Source: Conidiobolus incongruus B7586 (lineage: Eukaryota > Entomophthoromycota > Entomophthoromycetes > Entomophthorales > Conidiobolaceae). Taken from it: DNA of 44,273 nucleotides. Position numbers and translations under genes: made by a program. This document shows, one piece after another, positions 25,198-36,545 of this stretch (its first letter is position 1; every line of letters begins with the position of its first letter). Location: positions 1 to 44,273 of the forward strand of contig JNEM01012461.1 of NCBI GenBank assembly GCA_000697335.1. The letters are read 5' to 3'. Under the pieces are notes generated by a model, which had not been told where the DNA came from, ran no database searches, and was given only the letters and a program-made list of their open reading frames with translations.

Positions 25198-25797
25198 TTA
25201 TGTGCATGTGTCTGATGCTGTACAGACTGAGGAAGAACCAGTACAGTCATTGCTTGCACCAATGCTACTACTACTACTACTACTACTAGAATCCCCAATC
25301 TTTAACTTCCAAACCATACATGCTGATATCACAATTGAATGTTTGAAATCAGATGGAACTCCTTCAGCAATGGAAAGAGTACCTGTCTTAGAACTCTTCA
25401 AAGTAAATCCCTTCATCACTGCCATAATTTGGTTGCCTGCATATTTGTCCACTAAGATATAAGATGAAGAAAAGGCGCCTTTAGGTTTCCAAGTCCAGTT
25501 GATATTACCAGCTCGGCCTTGGTAGTCTCCCGTAACTTTGTATCCTGAGCCAAATTTTGGGTAGAATCTCATATTTGTCAAAGTGGATGAAAACACAAAA
25601 TCGAATGCAATATTAATACCAAAGTATGAATTGTTTCTTACTTGGACATAGTCAATATCATCTTTAATAGTTAATTTACATTTGGACCACCTTTTATCAA
25701 TAAAATGAAATTCTTCGTCTTTGGCACCTGTGATTACATAAATTCTCTCTTTTGATTTGGGTTTATAAGTGATATTGTACAATATTTCACTAGACAT
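25198..25797 (-). CDS. Tubby-C/LURP-one-like protein, intact array member
   Basis: A single-exon 199-aa ORF starting MSSEILYNITYKPKSKERIY and ending TAA. The pattern of short strands with NINWTWKPKGAFSSSYILVD (around 97-116), IMAVMKGFTLKSSKTGTLSI and a hydrophobic final helix, HSIVISACMVWKLK (153-166), fits the tubby C-terminal/LURP-one (DUF6593-like) barrel. The barrel is followed by a nine-Ser run encoded by AGT repeats and a Cys/Ser/Thr tail (NDCTGSSSVCTASDTCT). There is no signal peptide and no catalytic motif. A TATATAAA box lies at 25851-25858, about 57 bp upstream of the ATG. It is closest to the broken copy at 23842-24421, with which it forms a recent tandem pair, and is more distant from 27654-28199 and 34673-35272. 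Function is unknown; tubby-like barrels often bind lipid, but that is only an analogy. Confidence 0.85.
   Translation of the reverse strand: MSSEILYNITYKPKSKERIYVITGAKDEEFHFIDKRWSKCKLTIKDDIDYVQVRNNSYFGINIAFDFVFSSTLTNMRFYPKFGSGYKVTGDYQGRAGNINWTWKPKGAFSSSYILVDKYAGNQIMAVMKGFTLKSSKTGTLSIAEGVPSDFKHSIVISACMVWKLKIGDSSSSSSSSSIGASNDCTGSSSVCTASDTCT
25265..25288. repeat. (CTA)8 microsatellite coding poly-Ser
   Basis: Eight perfect CTA units inside the preceding CDS, read as AGT Ser codons on the minus strand. The equivalent place in the broken paralog (about 23893-23925) is an interrupted CGT/AGT/AGA run. Confidence 0.85.
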
Positions 25798-27653
25798 TGT
25801 AGTTATATTAGATTTTAAAATTTACTTTGTTATAATTGAGAAGAGTCTGATTTATATATTAATGATTTGATTTAATTATTGTATAACTAACCTGTTTATC
25901 CATGTTATTAATCTAAAATCTAATTGTAAATGTCATAATCGTCTTGTCGCAATATTAATATCGCAGCGCATCAATTTCGACACTAGTTTTTCTATACACC
26001 ATGAAATATATAATTCACTAAAATAATCTGATCATATTTAGTTTAATTGGCAGTACTTGAAAATTATTGTTTAATCTGGAGACTTGGAAAAATTCACATT
26101 ACCTGTTTAACATTAATCAAGTTCATTATTAAATTTCTAATATAGATATTTGTTTAGAAAATTCTAATTACAAAATCCAAAGATTGCGAAATATTTATAT
26201 TTTGTCATTTAATATAATTCAAATAAAAATCTTCAATTGTTAAAATATTACTTTTTTAAGGTGAATATAAATGAAAGAATAATTCGATTTAAGATTTCTA
26301 TTATATCAATATGATCCAAAGATATTATCAATTATAATTATTTAAATATTCAAATAATCCTATTCAATCCTAATCATAACGGCATTGGTTAAACTATTTA
26401 TTGAATCCGAACACCATTTTGAATTTGTGATTTCATAATCAATTAAAATTTTTTCGTAAGTTTTTTCCACTTAATTATCACAATTATAAATTTCTAAATT
26501 ATAATTCTTTTTTCTTATTAAAAAATAATATTTTGAATACCAACTTTGTTATTATTGATCTGATAGAATTTAACAATTTGATAATCTAAAATATCATTAA
26601 TCCGCAACTTAACGTTATTATAATTATGAATTATATCTAGGTATATGTTATTAAGGTTTGATAGCATTATTAACTACAATTCTAATATATTGACTACTTG
26701 CATAAGATAATTATAAAATTTTATTTTATTAATATAAATATCAGCAATAAAACATTAGCAGTTCAACAATTTTGCTTATATATTTAAATAAATACTTCCA
26801 AAGAAAACTTATAAATACTATATATTTTATCTATTAAATTTTTATTTAATTATATTTAAATATTATATTCACCAAATAATTTATTTTTCTTAAATTTTCA
26901 AATTAAACTGGAAATTAAATTTCTAATATTTGATTTCTATATTCAACAAGTAACAATTTTGAAAATCAATATTAATTCGAATTATATAATACTTTATATT
27001 TATTAACGATAATTAATATATATTGCATTAAAAAAGGATTTTTGATATTTTCTTTTTTATTTGCGACCAATAATTTATAATATTTTATATCTTTATTAAA
27101 TTAATTTGATATTTAGCACAAGCTTATAAATTAAAAAAAAATAATAATTTTGAATAAAAGGGCTAAATTATAATATTTTATAATTGGTTTATATATTATC
27201 AGTATTTTTCCTAAAGTGATACACTTCCATGATATTTATTTGTGTAATTTTCAAATTAAAAATCTTTAAAATCAACTTTTAATAATCTAAATAATTTAGA
27301 TTCCTTGATTTAAATCCTGCAGTATATTTGAAAGATTATTTCACCCTAAAAAAGTAATGAATTATATCACTATATTCATTTTCAATTATCTCATGAATGC
27401 TGTTCAAAAAGATTCTGAGAAAATAGTGTAAATGAGAATATGATCAAATGGTGGGCGAAAACTAAATATTATTGAATAGAATTGTTAACACTTTGAAATA
27501 AATTAAAAGAATATGGTGATAATATACAATAAAACCTAATAATCCTATTCATATTAAATAAATACCTTTCAAATTACAAATATATAAATTTATTTTTGTA
27601 TTAAATCTTAATACCAAAATATACTACTTTCAAATCATGTAAAGTGATTAAAA
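25798..27653. other. 1.9-kb AT-rich spacer
   Basis: It includes the TATA-type promoter next to 25797. No relic of a further paralog could be recognised and no other gene is seen. Confidence 0.45.
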
Positions 27654-28199
27654 TCATATGAACAACCAACCACCCGTCTTTCTAATACAGTCACCGTTAT
27701 CGTTCAATCTCCAGATCATGCATGCAGTTGCTAAGATAATATGATGGTGCGCTGGTGGAACCTTATCAGAAAACGAAAGAGTTCCTGGCTTGGATTTGTT
27801 TAAGCTGAATCCCTCCATGGATGCCAAAACTTCATCATTGTTTAGTTTATCAATCAAAGTGAACGAAACTCTAAAAGTTCCTTTACGTTTCCAAACCCAT
27901 TTGAATATACCCTTTTTATCCTTATCGTCTGGCATAATCTTGTAGCTTTGTCCCCATTCTGGTTCCATAATGATATTACCTAATTCAGATGGAAAGTTGA
28001 GTCGGAATCCAACTGTTTGTGCATTTGGAGTTAGAGGGTAAAGTACAATGTAATTGAGGTCGCCATTGAAGCTTAATGAGCATTCGGTTGAAAAATTACA
28101 ATGAAAATTTAGCTCTTGATTTTTGGGGCCTTTAATCAAATAGGTTTGTTCTTTAAAATTAGTATTGTAAGATATATAATAAACTGTTTCAGAAGCCAT
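27654..28199 (-). CDS. Tubby-C/LURP-one-like protein, intact array member
   Basis: A single-exon 181-aa ORF starting MASETVYYISYNTNFKEQTY and ending TGA. It shares the array plan: YLIKGPKNQELNFHCNF, GNIIMEPEWGQSYKIMP, then FKWVWKRKGTFRVSFTLIDK (around 96-115), EVLASMEGFSLNKSKPGTLS and the hydrophobic helix HIILATACMIWRLN (152-165). The short C-terminal tail (DCIRKTGGWLFI) lacks the poly-Ser of 25198-25797. It is closer to the gene at 34673-35272, sharing YLIKG, ECSLS, GNIIME/GNVIME and LATACMI, so these two form a subgroup. A TATATAAG-type sequence lies at 28298-28305, about 100 bp upstream. Fold assignment is by pattern and function is unknown. Confidence 0.85.
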   Translation of the reverse strand: MASETVYYISYNTNFKEQTYLIKGPKNQELNFHCNFSTECSLSFNGDLNYIVLYPLTPNAQTVGFRLNFPSELGNIIMEPEWGQSYKIMPDDKDKKGIFKWVWKRKGTFRVSFTLIDKLNNDEVLASMEGFSLNKSKPGTLSFSDKVPPAHHHIILATACMIWRLNDNGDCIRKTGGWLFI

Positions 28200-28416
28200 T
28201 ATATTAATGATAAAGGATTTTATTATTTCAATGTGTTTGAAAATATTCTTTCAGATTATCAATTCTAATTGATTGTTTGGATTGAATCAAGAATGCACTT
28301 ATATAAAATCTAATTTATCAATTTTTAGATAAAATTTAAAAATTATTCTTTATAGAAGGTTTTAATATCACATAAATTTGAGAAAAAAATATTAATTGAG
28401 AAATTTTCAATAATAT

Positions 28417-28751
28417 TAACACGTCTTGGGAAAGCCGCGTCCGGAATAGTATAAGTAAAAGAGAGAGATCTAGGGATTTCCAGGTAAAGGTTAGGGAGAT
28501 AGGGGGTTTATTGATTTAAGCCAAATAGCTGGGAGGACCCAGATCAAACTCCTTCTCTGTAGTATAGCTCTGTTTCTGGGTTCTATATATAGTGCATAGA
28601 GTAGTAGGTTTCTGGAGTTTTCTGGAGGGTTGTATCATTAGCTGATTAAAGGACAGGGTTGAAGTGGTTGGTCACATGAGGGGGGGAATGACCCTTATAT
28701 TCAGTTGAAGTAAGCATATTACGTGGGAGGAGAGTCACCTGACTCGTGACA
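28417..28751 (-). mobile_element. Solo-LTR-like element (LTR retrotransposon remnant)
   Basis: A 334-335 bp island of clearly higher GC than anything around it. The minus strand starts TGTCACGAGTC and ends GACGTGTTA, giving imperfect inverted termini. AATAT flanks it on both sides (28412-28416 and 28751-28755), a possible 5-bp target duplication, although such a word is weak evidence in this AT-rich DNA. Minus-strand order fits an LTR: a CTATATATA box at 28592-28584, then an AATAAA signal at 28512-28507. There is no coding part. Superfamily is uncertain (Ty3-like ends are plausible). Its near-normal base composition suggests it is younger than the Tc1/mariner copies. A non-LTR short repeat is the main alternative. 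Confidence 0.5.
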
Positions 28752-30217
28752 ATATGAAATTAACTATTATTTATAATACTATAACACCAATAATCAAGTT
28801 GAATGGATATTATAATATCAGCATTTTTCTATTAAAATAATTTGTTATCACCATTTTTGGATCATGAAATCAAATTCCTTGAATCATGTAAAGATCCATA
28901 AATATACCTAATTTATAAATAGATATATAGTTATTCATAATGGATAGTTCACTTTGCCTAACTGAATTTATTTTGTATTAAAAGCCATATAAATGTAAGT
29001 ATATTGTAAGTAAATTTTTTAGAAAATTTTAAAACATTCTAAAAATAATCATATTAAGGTATACTCATTAATACAGACTCAAATTTATCGATGTCCTTTT
29101 AATAAAGAAAAACTAATAAAAAATTTTTTTACTTTGGTTCTTTGATTTAATAGATCCTATTCTAATTTTAAATATTTTATTCTATCTGATAAACACTAGA
29201 AATTGATAGATAAAATAACATTTCTTTTGATGGATGAAATTAATTTTAAAGATTATTGAGATATATTGGGTGTAATGTTATAAATCACCAAGTTTACTAT
29301 TACTTATTTACTAAAATTATATAATCAATATTCATTATACTATCAATTTTATAATATTTGAATAATGCTCAATTTTATTATTTGAAATATTAAAATTTTA
29401 TAATGCCTAAATTATTTTAAAATATAAAATAATTTGATTATATCACTAAATTATTATTTTATTATTTGATATAAAATATTTTATTAAATAATTTGTAATA
29501 TAATATATTTTAATATTTATTATAAATACTTAATATTATAAGATCTATTCTAAAAAATCAAAAGAAATAAACTTGTCTATTATCCTTTAAAAAAGATTCT
29601 AAGTATATTGTATTAAAAATATTTTAGTTTTAATCAAGTGATTTTATTTTGGATATTATGATAATATATACTAAATCTATTCTATTGATATCCATTGAAT
29701 TTTTATTTAACTTACTAAACTTATAATATATTATAATTACAATATGATAGATATAGTATTAAATATATTCCTCTTTATATTAGTCTAGCAATGTAAATTT
29801 AATAAACATTGTTTACATAAATTAAAAACATCAAAATCAGTGTCGATATAATGACTTTTGGACTTGAATACTCTAAACTATTTAAATAACATAGAATAAT
29901 CAATTTGTTATTAAATTTATTGAATAATGAGAGTGAAGGAAAATATCTTAAATGCTTAAAATTCAAGATCATCTTTTTTACAAATGCGGAAAATAATATA
30001 TGAATTGATAAATGTGATGATAATAACTACATCAGTTATATTCGATTTATGAAGCACTGGATATAATACAGGAATCAGCATATTATTAACCAGAGAATAT
30101 GTGAAAATAATATCTACCACTATCCTCCTTTTGCCTGCACAAATAGCATATGTATACTAAAATAATATGATATTATTCTGACAGAACTCCATTGACCATC
30201 ACAATGGAATATGAATT
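28752..30217. other. AT-rich spacer
   Basis: No ORF of coding character is seen. The part from about 30000 is a little more complex and may hold the decayed 3' end of the paralog fragment that follows. Confidence 0.45.
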
Positions 30218-30418
30218 CTACTTGTTTATTGAAAATCCCTTGATACCAGGTATAATTTGATCTTGATTAGAGTTATTAAACAAGATATACGAAATTGACG
30301 GGCTGTATTCAGGTTTCCAAGTCCAATTGGTTGCTTTAGTAGTAGAAATGTAATATCCTTTCAAAATTAATGTATTTGAAAACGTTGATTTGAATTTGTT
30401 AATTGTGATTGGAGACAT
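30218..30418 (-). pseudogene. Tubby-C/LURP-like paralog fragment 2
   Basis: A 66-codon minus-strand stretch with TNWTWKPEYSPSISYILFNN and DQIIPGIKGFSINK, aligning with the middle of the intact 25198-25797 protein (NINWTWKPKGAFSSSYILVD ... QIMAVMKGFTLK). The first 60 or so residues of the family are missing or reduced to a few (KFKSTFSN), and a TAG ends the frame right after the GFSINK motif. The C-terminal helix cannot be found in frame. This is a truncated, non-functional copy. Confidence 0.75.
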
Positions 30419-31396
30419 GAACGAACTGTCAGTTTTAATCCTTTAAGAAACATTACGCCGTTTACCAGTCTAATAAAGATCTTTTTATTTAACATTGGAT
30501 TTTAATTGTGCTAACCTCCTCATTTGAAATTGCATTTTTTTTCTCCAATACAACTTTAAATTTGTAATATCTTCATGATTAAATTTTGTAGTCAAATGAT
30601 AAAATTACATTGAGCATTATATTCATAGGTTAGTTCTTTTTTTGCAATAATTAAAATGTATTTTAAGTTGTCTTTTTATGATACTTGAATTAAACATCAA
30701 ATCATTGAAGAATTTTTCATATCCTTTTTATATACTATTGAATCTATAATGTATACACCAATCAAAAAATAACTTTTAATCATTTTAATAGAACAGAGTT
30801 GTTAACATGCAGTTTATATTAGCGTTACCTAATATCTATATAATTATTTTTTATATAACTCTTCACACTCTAACAAGTTGGCAGTTATTAAATTATTCAT
30901 TGGATAAAAATCTGCTTAAAACCAAAAAATGAATATAATTAAATAATTGTTAGATAAAATAACTCTAATTTATTAATTGAATTTTCATAATTAGTATAAT
31001 TTTAACTTCAAAGTATGAACTCTTTAGAAGCAAAAGAACATAAAATTAATTATATTGAATATTTAAATGATTAAATTTCGTTCCTATATTAGAAATAATA
31101 AGCATAGATTTTTTAACAATTTGTTTAATAATTATGTTGGAATATAAAAATAATTAGAATCAATAAAAAGTATTTATTATTAACTGTTCCATAATAGATA
31201 TGAATTTAAATTTTTGACGTAAATATATATATATTCAACATAATCTCATTAGGTTTATTTAAAGTTGATCTATTAAATAAATATTGAAAACTCAATTAAT
31301 AACGTGATCAGACAAGCAGTATTAATAACGAACTGGATCCACGTTATACTTAATTCTCATACAATCTCTTCAAACACAAAGGTGCTCTGTCACATT
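30419..31396. other. AT-rich spacer
   Basis: Nothing recognised apart from possible upstream remnants of the fragment at 30218-30418. Confidence 0.45.
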
Positions 31397-31860
31397 TTAA
31401 ACCAAATATGCAGTTGTCATAATTACATGTCCAAAATCTGATGAAACACTATATGCAATTGAAATTATGCCGAAATTGGAACTATTTAAACTGAATCCCT
31501 CCATTACTGGTAAAGCTTGAGCTCCGGAGAATATGTCAGCAAAGAATAATATTAAGCAAAGATCAATTCGTGCGTCCAAGTCTAGGTGACATTTCCAGTT
31601 CGATCTTTACAATCTCCAGTAACTTTGTAAGCTGAATTATATTTTGAATCCAAATTCAAATTATTCAAAAGATACAATGTACGATTAATAGTGAGACACT
31701 ATTTTCGGACAAGAAGATTTTAATTTGGATAAAGTCAATATATTGGATTGTTAACTTTGAGTCAAATTCCTCTTTAAAGTGAAAATTAAATAATTTTTTT
31801 CAAACCGGTGATTAAATAATAATTGTTTTTAAATGCAGATTTCTGTTTAAATTTTAGTGT
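31397..31860 (-). pseudogene. Tubby-C/LURP-like paralog relic 3
   Basis: Pieces of the family lie in order on the minus strand but in changing frames. YYLITGLKK is near 31820-31795. KYNSAYKVTGDCKDRTGNVT is near 31650-31590 (compare GSGYKVTGDYQGRAGNINW), followed by a stop where Trp is expected. LPVMEGFSLNSSNFGIISIA is near 31512-31455, and SSDFGHVIMTTAYLV ends at a TAA at 31397. Several frameshifts and stops make it clearly non-coding now, though almost the full gene length is present. It is closest to the 25198-25797 subgroup. Confidence 0.8.
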
Positions 31861-34672
31861 ATTTCTTTAATCATTGAAATTTAAATAGCAGAAATGATTA
31901 TAATATAGTAGTAAGTTGGCTCATCTTTTTACATCAAATTGAACCTAAAATCAATAACACTCTTTTACTTGATTTAGGGCATTATTAATATAGAATATTA
32001 CTATTTATTTGAGGATAGCGTCAAACTTTCGATTGATCACTCTAACTTAATTCTATCATATTTCATTATTAAATTTTGGTGTAAAATTAAAACTCACTAA
32101 TAAATTTACAATCTTAATATAAACTATTATTTTGAATGATTAATCATAAACAAATATTGAATTAAAAGGCAATAGATAAAATGGATTTGAGTAGTGTAAT
32201 AGGGACAAATTCCTACTCAATTCTCATAATTAAATAAAAATCTCCCAATCTTGATATTTTATATTAGTGTTCAAGTATAGTCAACATTATGAGTTAAAAT
32301 ATCATGTTTTATAATTTGGATTATTGTGACTATGGCTTTGCCGTATATCTTTACATCAATCACTTTAATTAATTCTAAAACCTAATGATAACAACTTCAT
32401 TATTGCTTGAAATAAAACATGTAAATAAACCAAGGTTAAATTCAATCTAAAAAATATTCAATAACCAAATAATTTTTCTCTCAAAACTTAATAAATACAT
32501 TATTAATAAAACAATGATAAAGTTTTTAAAATATTGAAATTAAAGTTTATAATTCTTTTAATTATATATGGATAGTTTTTTTCTATATTTTTAAAAAATT
32601 TTCAGTTTTGATTATATAATACTTACAGTTGCTATAATTCCATTATACATACTCTTCAAAAGTTTTATATATTACATATACAAATTTCGATTTTTCACCA
32701 CACGTATTAAATTTTATTGTTAGCTTATGATTTTATTTTCATGATAAATTAAAACTTTCATCATCAGCTAAATTGGTAATTATTTAGTCAAATTAGTATC
32801 ATTACATTTCTAATTAATTTTTGGCTTTTAAAATAGTAATATTTTGGACAAGTAAAACATTATAGATCAATTAATTTTGACCTCAAAATTACAAATGTGA
32901 ATTAATGTATATTTTTAAAATGTTATATCTATAATCTTTATGTAGCCATCAATCATTAAAATTATTTTTTGTATAATAATATTAAATATTATTATCATTT
33001 TTAAAATTTTTTAATAATATGAAGTTTGAAAACCATAGTAATTATAGGTATACACTATCTTAAATATCCATAACATATCAATAATTTTTATCATATAGTC
33101 ACTTATATTAATGTGATTTTAACAAATTATACTCTAATTACTCAACTTATTGCATTATCACCTATTTAAAAATATATTTCAGTTTTATTATTGATATAAT
33201 ATTTTACAAAAACTCATAGTATCAAATTATCAATGATTTTATTATTTTTAATATTTCAACAAACTTAAAATCTTCACTTAGGAAGGTTAATTACTTTTTT
33301 AAGATATTGGTGGTATATATAAATTTTATATTTTTATATATAATAAAAATATACTATTAATCCAAAATATTAATACTAACTTAGCAAAATTCATGTTATA
33401 TTTTAAAAAAATTAAGTCAATTCTTCTCTCAAAATGAAAAAATTATTACCACTCTGTTTTTAATAAATTCATAAGTTCAAAAAAGGTCTTAGAAACAATG
33501 TCCATTGATTAATTTCCAGCTTCAAGGTACAGTGATTTAGGATAATTTCCATAATCAATTAATAATAAAAACCAAGTTTGGAATTTAATTCACACTGTAA
33601 ATTAAACCTAAATAAAAATATACAAAGCTATTCTTGGATATTTAATACGTTTTGATAATTTGAAAAAAAAGTATTTCAAATGAGCAAAAAAATCGAATAT
33701 TAAAATTACTAGAACTAAGTTAGGTAATAGAATGTTCGATAATCATTTAGATTTAGTGAAAAATAAATTATTCCAAATACACTATACTCCTCTCTGTTTG
33801 TTTTAGTCATTGAAGAATCTAACAGTTTCTTGAAGTGTACAGTTTTTATTAATTTATCACTTTATTCATATATCAAGTCCACTACATGAATACATATTTT
33901 AGAATAATATTTGTAATTCATATAAACCTTATATTATATCAATTTAAGTTTAAACAATATATTTTTTCAAATCAAAAAATACCATACCATGTGGTTTTTC
34001 ATGAATCAAGAGTTTTAGTTCTAAAAATGTCTCAAGAATAGAGCAGCTTTTCAAAAACCAAGTAGAAAACATTGATTTTTACATCTGGATTATGCTTTAG
34101 TTTGTATTAAAACAATTTCAATTTTTGTTTTAATATTGTATATATTATAACATTTAGTACATCACAATATAATATATTTTGAATCAACATTATATCAAAC
34201 TCATCGCATTTTAGGTTATTCTTAACTGCTATAAGTTCTATCACTCCAATCTTTATATATTATAATATAACATATTGCTAAATTTTGTTGCTTTTATTAT
34301 CATACTCCTATTTACAATTTTCAAAGGGAAAAACGAACTGTATTGGAAAGCTTGTTTAATATTTATTTTAGTCTAATATCATCAATAAGAAGAAATGTGC
34401 TCCACTTTAATAAAATTTTCAACTCACTTGAATTCAAAATTAAAATTTGAAACTATTTAAATAAATATCAATAAATTTATAATTGAAACAAAAGATAATG
34501 TAATAATTAAGCCAATATTGCCTTTCATTATTAAAAAATATTAAAATATAAATTTTTTATTTCAGAATTAATATTCATCAAAATAGAACAATTTTTATTA
34601 CAATTTCATTAAGTTCAAAAAATTGTATTAACCTAACAATGATTGAAATTGATTAGTGCAATATCGAAAAAA
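31861..34672. other. 2.8-kb AT-rich spacer
   Basis: Low-complexity A/T DNA. No gene, RNA or additional paralog is recognised by eye. Confidence 0.45.
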
Positions 34673-35272
34673 TTACTCCAAGGATTTTTGACTAAAAGCC
34701 CAAGCTGCCCAAGGATAATCAATTAAACCCCAATCATCACCTCTAGTCCGTTTAATCATATTACCGCCTTTTTCGTACAGCCTATAGATCATACAGGCAG
34801 TTGCCAAAAAAGCATGGTGGAACTCACGAGGAAAATATTCAGAAAATATAATAATTCCGGGTTTTGTAGGATTTGAATTTTTTAAACTGAATCCCTTCAT
34901 TGACCCTAATTCTCGGCCATATTTATCAACCAAAGTAAATGAAACTGACAATAGGCATTTACATTTCCAAACCCATTCCATTTTATCATTATTTGGATTT
35001 TCTTCTGGCTTGATTCTGTAACTTCGTCCCGGATCTTGCTCCATTATCACATTGCCCAAACTAAAAGGAAAGTTTGCTTTAATTCTAAATCTGTCTTCAT
35101 CTAGTGTTAGACGCTTCAGTATAAAATAATTAGGATTGCCATAGTAACTTAATGAACATTCAAGAAAAGAATCGTAATTAAATATAAGTTCTTCTTCGGT
35201 ACCTTTGATCAAATAAGCTTTTCCTTTGGAATTGGAATTGTAAAAGATTTCATAAACTTTATTAAAAGTCAT
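34673..35272 (-). CDS. Tubby-C/LURP-one-like protein, intact array member
   Basis: A single-exon 199-aa ORF starting MTFNKVYEIFYNSNSKGKAY, ending TAA. The family plan is complete: YLIKGTEEELIFNY, GNVIMEQDPGRSYRI, MEWVWKCKCLLSVSFTLVDK (around 98-117), LGSMKGFSLKNSNPTKPGII and hydrophobic HAFLATACMIYRLYEKG (about 153-169). The tail, KRTRGDDWGLIDYPWAAW, is longer and richer in Trp than in its paralogs, so tails vary quickly while the barrel is kept. An ATTTTATAAAAT block at 35297-35308 could be a TATA element but sits only about 30 bp from the ATG. It groups with 27654-28199. The role is unknown. Confidence 0.85.
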   Translation of the reverse strand: MTFNKVYEIFYNSNSKGKAYLIKGTEEELIFNYDSFLECSLSYYGNPNYFILKRLTLDEDRFRIKANFPFSLGNVIMEQDPGRSYRIKPEENPNNDKMEWVWKCKCLLSVSFTLVDKYGRELGSMKGFSLKNSNPTKPGIIIFSEYFPREFHHAFLATACMIYRLYEKGGNMIKRTRGDDWGLIDYPWAAWAFSQKSLE

Positions 35273-36408
35273 TAAGGTGTAATTAAAGTATAATTATATT
35301 TTATAAAATATTTGATTGTTAGACATTAAATAATATACTATAGATTGAACTAAGTTGTAGCATATCTATATATATTACAAAATAAATAATTTTAAGAGTA
35401 TAGTAATATAAATTGGATAATATGATTATTCTAAATAGAACTTTTATCAATATACTACAATTTAATATGAATATTGATATTTATAATCTGCGCAAAATTA
35501 ATTTTAATTTTTTTTTGAAAATATTAATCAATAAAAGACTATGAAAGCTTTTAACAGATCTTAAAGAATAATGTATTTCACAATATTTATTACTAATAAG
35601 TCAATTTATTCTATATATTCCAATATGAAGCAATTTATAATTTTATAAATATTATTATACAATACAACATCTGACATTCATTTTTTTCTCTCGTTATTGA
35701 AATATGAAGATTTGCTGATATGATACATGATTTATCAAGTTACAAAAATCCTGGTAAAAATAGATAAAAATTTGAATGAGATGCAGATATACAGAATCAA
35801 TATAAGCCCTTTCAAATTTCATACTAAGTTAATATTAAAATAAATATGAAAAGTATGTTTTTTGTTGTTCAATTATAATATTATAAACTCATTTTTTATT
35901 AGTTTATCTCGCTATTTAGTAAATATTAAAATAAATACTCTATATATTTAATTCTTATTTTCTTAATGCAATTGATATTTCTAGAATATAATTGAGTTTA
36001 AAATGAATAATGAAACGTATATTTAAGCGGATAAAATTATTTTCCTTTCCAAAAAGTATTATTTAAAATTATTTTAAAGTTTTTTTTATAAATCATAATT
36101 TATAACTTTTTAATTAATTGTACATATTTAAAAATTTTATTCTTATAAATAGTTTTATTTTGGGATTATAAACAATCTAATTTATTGGATAAAAAAAGAT
36201 TTTAATATTTCTTAAATTTTTTAGTAAAGGAAATAAGTGGAAAAAAACTCAAATTAAAATTTATATCATGTTTTTAATAAAAATTAAATGAGAAAATAAA
36301 CGATACTCGAAATAATTTGAATTTTATGTTCAATAATATAAAATAATTAAGGAAATTTATAATGGGATGAGTTGTGAGTGTACTCTCTTTTAACCTCATC
36401 ATTTATAT
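35273..36408. other. AT-rich spacer
   Basis: Nothing recognised besides the putative promoter near 35297. Confidence 0.45.
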
Positions 36409-36545
36409 CCCAAATATAACACTCATATTCCTCAAAGCTATATGTCGAAAATTTATACGAACGCGGTCGACAGTTACAATTGAATCAGGTTTGGAATTAT
36501 TTAAATCTCTTGATAATGTCCGTAACTTGGCCTTGGTTAGATCTG
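36409..36545 (-). pseudogene. Tubby-C/LURP-like paralog relic 4
   Basis: A small GC-richer patch. The minus strand reads SNQGQVTDIIKRFK, then after a one-base frame change RDLNNSKPDSIVTVDRVRIN and FRHIALRNMSVIFG. This aligns position by position with the family's C-terminal part (NQIMAVMKGFTLKSSKTGTL ... DFKHSIVISACMVW; compare LNKSKPGTLS of the 27654-28199 gene). Conserved points are the SKP turn, the Phe-x-His before the last helix, and the spacing between them. Upstream parts are not found. This is the oldest-looking member of the array, so confidence is moderate. Confidence 0.45.

Noticed and set aside
28417-28751. GC-rich island as an rRNA, snRNA or tRNA-derived SINE
   Set aside because: No tRNA A/B boxes, 5S-like or snRNA motifs seen; TATA/AATAAA order and inverted ends fit an LTR better.
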